9,711 nucleotides of DNA from Holosporaceae bacterium (GTDB lineage Bacteria; Pseudomonadota; Alphaproteobacteria; UBA3830): assembly GCA_031282785.1 (NCBI GenBank), contig JAITDB010000092.1, positions 1 through 9,711 of the forward strand, written 5' to 3'. A program made the translations under genes and the position numbers. The first letter of the stretch is position 1. The number at the start of each line of letters is the position of its first letter. Of this stretch, positions 5,154-9,711 are shown piece after piece. The notes under the pieces were generated by a model that had not been told where the DNA came from, did not search any database, and was given only the letters and a program-made list of their open reading frames with translations.

Positions 5154-5912
5154 ATGAAAAAACTTTTTATATGCTCATTGCTTTTATTTTCCGAAGTATT
5201 TTCTTCTGACGTTCAGAATTCTGCAGATGTTGCCAATGTCACGTCTGGAGACGATTTTATTGAATTATCCGAGCCTTACAAAATCATTGGTGGAGCATAT
5301 GTAGGTCTTGGTGTGGGACTGGCCAGCATTAAGCATAAGTTAAACGCCAATAAAATTACAGGAGGACGCAAAGAGCCTGTTTCACTACATAATTCTGCCA
5401 ATCAGTATGATATAGTGTTGATTGCTGGATTCGGCTCGGCCTTTTACAAGAACTATTATGCCGGTATTGAGTTTTCGATTTTCAGAAGATTTTGCGAAAA
5501 AACAAAATTCGTAAACGAAGAAGCCATAGGTTTGCAGCATACTTCTGGAATTGGCTTTGACATGGACGTTCGGATCGGCTATTTACTGCCGGAGAGTGGA
5601 AATTTAATATACGGAACGGTTGGATTCGCGCGAATCGTTGGCGCCGTGACGTTCAGGCAAATAGATGGACAACAAGGCTGGAAGCAGGGGACAAACGGTC
5701 ACCACAAAGTATCTTTTGGCTCGTTTTATCCGACATTTGGTTTAGGTATGGAGCATAAAATAGACGATACCTGGAACGTCAGAGGTGATGTCCGCATGTC
5801 GCTTACGTCAAAGGATGACGGCAAACGCTACAGAATTAACGGCAATAACTGGGAATTCGACGTAAGACCAAACAAGTTTGCCATTCGGTTGTCTGTTACC
5901 CGCACCATATAA
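5154..5912 (+). CDS. Outer-membrane beta-barrel surface protein, second paralogue
   Basis: A 252-residue secreted protein. A signal peptide covers about residues 1-18 (MKK, a Leu/Phe-rich core, cut probably after Phe-Ser-Ser). The mature part shows barrel strands: GGAYVGLGVG, DIVLIAGFG, YYAGIEFSIF, FDMDVRIGYL, LIYGTVGFARIVG, TFGLGMEHKI, NVRGDVRMSL, FAIRLSVTRTI. The order of motifs matches the protein at 286-1056, but identity is low and the Val/Ala/Glu/Pro linker of that protein is missing, so the two are old paralogues. The ATG at 5154 is the only start that keeps the signal peptide. Its ribosome binding site is poor: AGGGA at 5135-5139 lies 14 bases away, so translation may be low or need a leader structure. 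The last residue is Ile. Function beyond outer-membrane surface protein is unknown. Confidence 0.75.
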   Translation: MKKLFICSLLLFSEVFSSDVQNSADVANVTSGDDFIELSEPYKIIGGAYVGLGVGLASIKHKLNANKITGGRKEPVSLHNSANQYDIVLIAGFGSAFYKNYYAGIEFSIFRRFCEKTKFVNEEAIGLQHTSGIGFDMDVRIGYLLPESGNLIYGTVGFARIVGAVTFRQIDGQQGWKQGTNGHHKVSFGSFYPTFGLGMEHKIDDTWNVRGDVRMSLTSKDDGKRYRINGNNWEFDVRPNKFAIRLSVTRTI

Positions 5913-6133
5913 TACCGGATCCCATTACAAATTACCTGGAACAAGCTTTACAAGCTCTGTAAGTCAGTGATATCGCGGATATTGCTTATACCAAGTTTCG
6001 CTCTAAATTACCCATTGAAAGCTCTATATCCATTGGAAATAAGCCGTATTTTGGATACTCACAAATGGAACTTGGTATTATACACCTGCCTTCCTTTTTT
6101 CGACATCGTTTGAAATCGCTTTTTCGTTTTTCT

Positions 6134-6159
6134 ACTAGCGCGGCATGCTAGTGTTTTTT
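6134..6159 (+). terminator. Rho-independent terminator before the orphan gene
   Basis: ACTAGC (6134-6139) pairs with GCTAGT (6147-6152) around the loop GCGGCAT, followed by G and six T's (6154-6159). It lies 222 bases after the second barrel gene, so it ends that transcript or one from the decayed segment between them. The T-run is on the plus strand only. Confidence 0.65.
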
Positions 6160-6169
6160 CACAGTAGAT

Positions 6170-6189
6170 TTGCATTAAAAAGCATGCAA
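6170..6189. promoter_or_regulatory. TTGCAT-N8-ATGCAA dyad upstream of the orphan gene
   Basis: TTGCAT (6170-6175) and ATGCAA (6184-6189) are perfect inverted 6-mers with eight bases between them, 35-54 bases before the orphan gene's ATG. The left half resembles a -35 box, but no good -10 follows at the right distance. A repressor site is possible; the signal is short. Confidence 0.2.
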
Positions 6190-6223
6190 CTCTGGTTTTG
6201 TAATTATTTTTGGGAGCAAGCCA

Positions 6224-6472
6224 ATGGTTAAGATTAATAAAAAAAAGATAAACATACACGATGACGATAAAGATATAAAAATAGATAGAAATTCAATCAA
6301 AGCGAGTCAATATCTAGAAATCGCTACAGAGAAAAATGTCTATATAGAGTCGATTGAGTGCTGCGGAATGAGAATTTTAGCGAAAAAAATATTTCTTGAT
6401 GGAGATATTGTTTCTTACGGTCCTGTAATCTTAGCCGCAATGGAAATTTGTATAAATAAAGAAGTGATATAA
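6224..6472 (+). CDS. Small orphan protein, 82 residues, unknown function
   Basis: I do not recognise this protein. The ATG at 6224 has GGGAG (6212-6216) seven bases upstream, and the gene follows a clear terminator, both of which support a real gene. The N-terminus is highly charged (MVKINKKKINIHDDDKDIKID). The rest is mixed (KASQYLEIATEKNVYIESIECCGMRILAKKIFLDGDIVSYGPVILAAMEI), with three cysteines (46, 47, 76) and no clear membrane span or signal peptide, so it is probably cytoplasmic. The alternation in residues 38-66 suggests a beta-rich fold. No terminator is seen after it. rplS starts 136 bases downstream on the same strand, so co-transcription is possible. It could be a lineage-specific protein. 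Confidence 0.6.
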   Translation: MVKINKKKINIHDDDKDIKIDRNSIKASQYLEIATEKNVYIESIECCGMRILAKKIFLDGDIVSYGPVILAAMEICINKEVI

Positions 6473-6608
6473 AAAAAATAACGCAGTACGGTGCCTAATA
6501 AAAATTTTTCGCGAACGAATTACAACAAAATATCATTTTTATGGGCGATAACATTTGAGTTTTGTACGAATTTATGATATGCAATACCCGGTATGTAGGA
6601 ATATGATT

Positions 6609-7022
6609 ATGAATATTTTGCAAAGTTTTGAAAAGAAAGAGCAGGAAAGACTGCTGGCCAACAGCGAGATCCCGGTTTTTGCTGCGGGCGATACGGTAAG
6701 AGTATTAGTGAGAGTCGTAGAAGGAGAAAAAGAGCGTATGCAATCCTTCGAAGGCGTCTGCATTGCAAGACGCAGCAGAGGCATTGGATCTTCTTTCACT
6801 GTCAGAAAAATCTCCTTTGGCGAGGGCGTAGAAAGGATTTTTCCCCTCTATTCTCCCAATGTAAAAATAGAAGTCATTCGTCGCGGAGCCGTAAGACGTT
6901 CCAAACTCTATTATCTGCGTGATAGAGTTGGTAAAGCCTCTCGGATCACGGAAAAAAATACCTACGCAAAAAAGAATACGACAGATGCTCTTGCCGGAAA
7001 TGCTCCATCTGATCTGCAATAG
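6609..7022 (+). CDS. rplS: 50S ribosomal protein L19
   Basis: L19 sits at the interface between the 30S and 50S subunits. The protein has 137 residues, slightly longer than the usual 115-130. Family hallmarks are all present: [75 protein letters not shown]. Between SP and IEV there are three residues where E. coli and Bacillus L19 have four, a one-residue deletion. Residues from about 117 form a polar tail ([20 protein letters not shown]) beyond the usual end. The frame is open back to 6555, but ATG 6609 gives the standard MNILQSFE start with AGGA (6597-6600) eight bases upstream; ATG 6603 is too close to it. Normally rplS ends the rpsP-rimM-trmD-rplS operon; none of those genes is beside it here. 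Confidence 0.96.
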   Translation: MNILQSFEKKEQERLLANSEIPVFAAGDTVRVLVRVVEGEKERMQSFEGVCIARRSRGIGSSFTVRKISFGEGVERIFPLYSPNVKIEVIRRGAVRRSKLYYLRDRVGKASRITEKNTYAKKNTTDALAGNAPSDLQ

Positions 7023-7031
7023 GCCGACTAG

Positions 7032-7055
7032 AGACCGTCTGCAGGCGGTCTTTTT
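7032..7055 (+). terminator. Strong rho-independent terminator of rplS
   Basis: AGACCGTC (7032-7039) pairs with GGCGGTCT (7044-7051) around the tetraloop TGCA, with one G-U pair, and the T-run reaches 7055. It begins ten bases after the rplS stop codon. Confidence 0.9.
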
Positions 7056-7090
7056 GGATATTTTTTCGTTACTCTATCTTTCGGCTCTTT

Positions 7091-7197
7091 TATAGATACA
7101 ATTAAGGTAATGCGCTGGTCGCCTGCAGCATTCGAACCTCGAAAGAACGTCAAATCTGGTGAAAAAAATTATCCATTCTTTTGAAGGATTTTTTTTT
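7091..7197 (+). promoter_or_regulatory. Structured leader of crcB, attenuator-like
   Basis: TATAGATACAAT (7091-7102) offers one or two overlapping -10 boxes, with no good -35. Downstream, AAT-GCTG (7109-7117, two-base bulge) can pair with CAGCATT (7126-7132), and TTCGA-ACC-TCGAA (7131-7143) forms a second hairpin sharing two bases with the first, so the two may compete. The leader ends in a terminator-like hairpin at 7171-7197. I looked for the fluoride riboswitch core (GATGG...TTC followed by GCTGATG and CTCCTA) and did not find it. It could instead be a short independent RNA of roughly 90 bases. Confidence 0.35.
7171..7197 (+). terminator. Terminator-like hairpin 36 bases before crcB
   Basis: ATCC-A-TTC (7171-7178, one bulged A) pairs with GAAGGAT (7183-7189) around a TTTT loop, and the T-run continues to 7197. 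It reads in the direction of crcB. It comes well after the rplS terminator, so it is either a backup terminator, the end of a small RNA or an attenuator of crcB. AATTATC (7167-7173) can alternatively pair with GATAATT (7199-7205). Confidence 0.55.
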
Positions 7198-7233
7198 CGA
7201 TAATTACATGGTCCGTGAGGAAATATTTCATAT

Positions 7234-7620
7234 ATGAAGTTTTACCAGTACATGTTAATCGGTTTTGGCGGAGCGTTGGGATCAATATTACGCACTGGTA
7301 TATCAAGCGTTTTACCTCAATTGTTCACCAATATTCCCCTTGGCACCTTATTCGTAAACGTATTTGGAGGATTGTTAATTGGAATAGCAAGTGCTTTTCA
7401 TTTCAACTGCGATGTAAAAACGATAAATGACATAAAATTTTTTTGTATCCCCGGATTTCTAGGAGGCTTCACAACATTTTCTGCTTTCACGCTTGAGGTC
7501 ACTCGATTGATAGAGAAAGAAAAATTTCGCTACGCCATCGGATACATTTTATTGAGCGTGCTCTTAAGTGTAATGTTTTTTTATGTCGGAGCTAAATTGA
7601 CAAAACTAATGCAAAAATAA
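7234..7620 (+). CDS. crcB: Fluoride channel FluC (CrcB)
   Basis: FluC is a dual-topology dimeric inner-membrane channel that lets cytoplasmic fluoride escape. The 128 residues are full length with four membrane segments (about 3-22, 36-58, 68-92, 100-124). The family marks are GFGGALGSILR (10-20), GTLFVNVFGG (37-46) with the pore Asn42, and FLGGFTTFSAF (75-85), which holds the pore Thr/Ser residues and the two Phe-box phenylalanines (82, 85). The ATG at 7234 is preceded by GAGG at 7217-7220, a rather long 13-base gap; ATG 7252 would remove the first six residues. It lies downstream of the terminator-like leader hairpin and converges on the histidine kinase gene. A single copy is enough for a homodimer. 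Confidence 0.95.
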   Translation: MKFYQYMLIGFGGALGSILRTGISSVLPQLFTNIPLGTLFVNVFGGLLIGIASAFHFNCDVKTINDIKFFCIPGFLGGFTTFSAFTLEVTRLIEKEKFRYAIGYILLSVLLSVMFFYVGAKLTKLMQK

Positions 7621-7719
7621 ATGAGCATTTTTTTCTAAATCCATAGTCTAAAAATTGAGATAATTATAGCAATTCTTACTTGGCACCCCACGGATTAAAT
7701 AATGAAAACTAAAGAAAAT
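7621..7719. other. Convergent intergenic gap between crcB and the kinase gene
   Basis: Both genes end here. No strong terminator is visible in either direction. AATTG (7653-7657) and CAATT (7670-7674) could form a weak 5-bp hairpin, read on the minus strand with a short T-run after it. Nothing else stands out. Confidence 0.3.
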
Positions 7720-9666
7720 TTAATTTCTACACTCCACCACTATGGAAATATCGCCCAGGTATTGCTTGGGAATCATTTTCATCCCACACGATTCAATAAG
7801 ATCCTGAATTTTTTTATCATTATGAATGCTGGTAACAATAATAGATTGATTTTTCATATCATTTTCCAGTACAAATTTCAGTCCCATATCTTTTTCTTTT
7901 AATTCATAATCCACCAGCAGAAAAATTTTATTTTTTTCCAATGAAGAGCTTATAAAATCCGCAGCATCGTTTTCGTTTGAGAAAAACTCGAATTTTATGT
8001 CATTCATATGATTTTTTAGGAGGTCTTCCCAGATCCCTTTCATAGATTCGTCATTATCCAGCACCATGACAGTATCTCCTCTGTGGAAAACAAGCCTGTC
8101 GGTAACCCATTTTGGAGTGTCGGACACAGGAAAAGTCAGGGTAATGGTAGTTCCCACGCCTTCCGTTGAATCAATCGCCATTTTCCCCTTATAGAGATCG
8201 AGAGTATTTCTTACTTGGCTTAGGCCAATGCCATGACCATCTGCTTTTGTGGTTCTCACAGACTCCTTTCTCAGAATTTTTGCCACTGTTTCGCTGGGCA
8301 TGCCTTTGCCATTATCTTGTATCGTAATAATAACGTTTTTCTTTTCCACATGCAGGGCTATGTTAATGATTCCAGGCCGATTTTCGAAGGCATCCACGGA
8401 ATTATTTATCAGATTGGATAACATACGTCTGAAATTGCTTTGATCTCCTTCCATAAAGGTAAAATTAAGACTCGGATCTAGTACGTAATGGATATCAATG
8501 GCTTTATCGTGATGTTCACGCTTTTTCTGATAAATGGTTTCCAATAGAGCTAAAGGTACGAGAATATGTTGCTTTTCCATTGACGCGTTATCTTTCTCAT
8601 CCTGCTTATCTCTGTTTAGAAGAGCGGTCGCGATGTTATTAATATCAGTTATGGCGTTTCTCAAATTGCTGCGCTGTTTTTCGGGAAGATCTTGGCAGGT
8701 TTTCATTATAAAACTCAGGCTCACAAGGGGAGAAACGATGTCATGGGCCATGGTAGCTATAAAATTTCTGAATTCTTCCTGAGTTTGTATTCGCACCTGC
8801 TGCAATTTATTTTGAAATTTTAGATCTTTTGTTTTTTTGCGTTCTTCGTCTGCCGTAATGCGATCCGTTATGTCTATGGATATTCCCAGTAAGCCAACGA
8901 CTTTTGTGTGAGAGCTATTAAATAGCGGAGCTTTGCGAGATAAATAGCTGTGTTTCCCTCCCTGCATGGTCGACGTCTCTTCACCCGAGTAGGAGATTCC
9001 TCTTTCCATGACCATTTTATTGATATTATTATGTTTTCTTGCTTCTGCTTCCGGTAATAAATCGTAGTTAGTTTTGCCGACAATGGCGTCTCGGGAGATT
9101 AGACCCAGCATTTGCGCTTGTAAATCATTACAACCTAAATAAATGCCATCTTTGCTGAGCCAATAAATGTGACCTGGAATTTTGGAAATTATGGAAGATA
9201 AAAGCTCTTTTTCAGAGCGTTCATCCAAAAACATTTTTAGCAAATTATCTGCGGTTGGTTGCTCATTATTCAACGATATAAAATTACTGACTGTTTTATC
9301 GTCGTCAACAGGATGAGAATAGCCGTAATTTTTCTTGTTTTTGTATTCCATAAGAAAATCAGCCATGCAGTTGAATCTTTCATTGGAAAAAGTTGGTAGC
9401 AATAGTCTTGCTGCGTCTCTATGATATGAAAATCTGGAAAATAATATCAGAGTCGACTCTGTGACATTCCCCACGTGGATAATATATATTTGTTTGTCCG
9501 GATGCATCAGAGGCAATGTCAATATCCAGGCATTTTCTTCAATTAAATATGATTGGCTGTTTACTGCATTAACACTCCTCTTAGATATAAAATTATGGTT
9601 CAAGAGTAGATTAGATTGATTTTCTAGCCCAATAAGGTAGGATATATCAATGAAAAATAGATACAT
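7720..9666 (-). CDS. Soluble hybrid sensor histidine kinase (PAS, HisKA, HATPase, receiver)
   Basis: A 648-residue two-component kinase. Residues 1-150 form an N-terminal region I cannot assign. A PAS domain spans about 155-270 (IPGHIYWLSKDGIYLGCN ... LLGISIDITDR), followed by a short coiled linker. HisKA has its phospho-acceptor His308 in MAHDIVSPL. The ATPase has an N-box (LSNLINNSVDAF, 416-427), G1 box DNGKGMP (451-457) and G2 box GHGIGL (477-482). A C-terminal receiver starts near 531: acidic residues in LDNDE (536-540), probable phospho-Asp586 in LLVDYEL, Thr612 and Lys634. No membrane segment or signal peptide is evident, so it should sense a cytoplasmic cue. No response-regulator gene is adjacent. 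The frame stays open for 15 more codons to the window edge (9711) and the ATG at 9666 has only a weak GGG upstream, so the true start may lie outside. Its first 71 coding bases are part of the inverted repeat. Confidence 0.9.
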   Translation of the reverse strand: MYLFFIDISYLIGLENQSNLLLNHNFISKRSVNAVNSQSYLIEENAWILTLPLMHPDKQIYIIHVGNVTESTLILFSRFSYHRDAARLLLPTFSNERFNCMADFLMEYKNKKNYGYSHPVDDDKTVSNFISLNNEQPTADNLLKMFLDERSEKELLSSIISKIPGHIYWLSKDGIYLGCNDLQAQMLGLISRDAIVGKTNYDLLPEAEARKHNNINKMVMERGISYSGEETSTMQGGKHSYLSRKAPLFNSSHTKVVGLLGISIDITDRITADEERKKTKDLKFQNKLQQVRIQTQEEFRNFIATMAHDIVSPLVSLSFIMKTCQDLPEKQRSNLRNAITDINNIATALLNRDKQDEKDNASMEKQHILVPLALLETIYQKKREHHDKAIDIHYVLDPSLNFTFMEGDQSNFRRMLSNLINNSVDAFENRPGIINIALHVEKKNVIITIQDNGKGMPSETVAKILRKESVRTTKADGHGIGLSQVRNTLDLYKGKMAIDSTEGVGTTITLTFPVSDTPKWVTDRLVFHRGDTVMVLDNDESMKGIWEDLLKNHMNDIKFEFFSNENDAADFISSSLEKNKIFLLVDYELKEKDMGLKFVLENDMKNQSIIVTSIHNDKKIQDLIESCGMKMIPKQYLGDISIVVECRN

Positions 9667-9674
9667 AAAAAATA
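9596..9674 (-). repeat. Right arm of 79-bp perfect inverted repeat
   Basis: This is the reverse complement of 1-79 without mismatch. It covers the first 71 coding bases of the hybrid kinase gene and eight bases upstream of its ATG. A further 37 bases lie beyond it before the window ends; their partner, if any, would be to the left of base 1. Confidence 0.95.
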
Positions 9675-9711
9675 CCCATATTTCTGAATCCCAATTTAGG
9701 AAAATTTTACG

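Larger units (their letters stand above)
5913..6223 (+). other. 311-bp intergenic stretch with possible gene relic and inverted repeat
   Basis: No intact gene is visible. In one forward frame, bases 5912-6151 read through as protein-like sequence with a single TAA at 5960-5962 before the closing TAG at 6149-6151; phrases include DPITNYLEQALQAL, AYTKFRSKLPIESS and GYSQMELGIIHLPSFF. I cannot assign a family, and a chance open frame is possible. An inverted repeat, ATACCAAGTT (5988-5997) and AACTTGGTAT (6069-6078), bounds a 91-bp segment that could be a small non-autonomous element. CCATTGAAA and CCATTGGAA recur inside it. The stretch ends with a terminator at 6134-6159 and a small dyad at 6170-6189. 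Confidence 0.3.

Noticed and set aside
6059..6259. 66-codon minus-strand reading frame
   Set aside because: It covers a plus-strand terminator and the start of the 82-residue gene, without a ribosome binding site.
6555..6608. N-terminal extension of L19 from TTG 6555
   Set aside because: L19 starts at MNIxQ in the family, and the only Shine-Dalgarno-like AGGA fits ATG 6609.
7101..7145. tRNA or tmRNA fragment (TTCGAACC resembling a T-loop)
   Set aside because: TTCGAA is a short palindrome that occurs by chance; there is no acceptor stem, anticodon arm or CCA around it.
7056..7170. Canonical fluoride riboswitch before crcB
   Set aside because: The conserved pseudoknot core of the crcB motif is not visible in either half of the leader.
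7215..7430. 71-codon plus-strand frame overlapping crcB
   Set aside because: It is in another frame of crcB, which has all FluC signatures.

Overview
The window suggests an AT-rich, Gram-negative, probably alphaproteobacterial and host-associated bacterium. The support is: lipid A synthesis (LpxC), two outer-membrane beta-barrel proteins with signal peptides, long A/T-rich intergenic stretches, several A8-A10 runs inside genes, and housekeeping genes taken out of their usual operons. A Holosporales/Rickettsiales-like source is my inference; there is no rRNA or phylogenetic marker comparison here to prove it. The odd window length, and a left end lying exactly at the edge of a repeat, suggest a whole assembled contig rather than an arbitrary slice.

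Layout, left to right. Bases 1-79 are a perfect inverted copy of bases 9596-9674, which is the 5' end of the histidine kinase gene at the right end. Then come an outer-membrane barrel protein (286-1056), a terminator and a good sigma70-type promoter, and the overlapping pair lpxC-tsaD (1319-3203). Next is a 52-bp tandem repeat (3242-3392), tRNA-Leu(CAA) (3502-3588), trpS with a UUG start (3616-4641) and an HU gene (4716-4988). A terminator and a palindromic A/T element lead to a second outer-membrane barrel protein (5154-5912). After a 311-bp intergenic stretch with a possible decayed frame and a terminator come an 82-residue orphan gene (6224-6472), rplS (6609-7022) with a strong terminator, and crcB/fluC (7234-7620) behind a structured leader that ends in a second terminator-like hairpin. 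A large hybrid sensor histidine kinase gene fills 7720-9666 on the minus strand, converging on crcB.

Most genes are core functions: lipid A (lpxC), tRNA t6A modification (tsaD), tryptophan charging (trpS), the nucleoid (HU), the ribosome (rplS) and fluoride export (crcB). The two barrel proteins and the hybrid kinase are the envelope and signalling part. I see no phage, insertion sequence with an intact transposase, CRISPR array, toxin-antitoxin or defence system, and no convincing new multi-gene system. The most interesting points are small-scale: HU lacks the DNA-intercalating proline 63 (it is Phe), TrpRS belongs to the GDRPTGKLHLGH type with KASKS instead of KMSKS, crcB has an attenuator-like leader without a recognisable fluoride riboswitch, and the kinase 5' end is duplicated in inverted orientation at the window edges.
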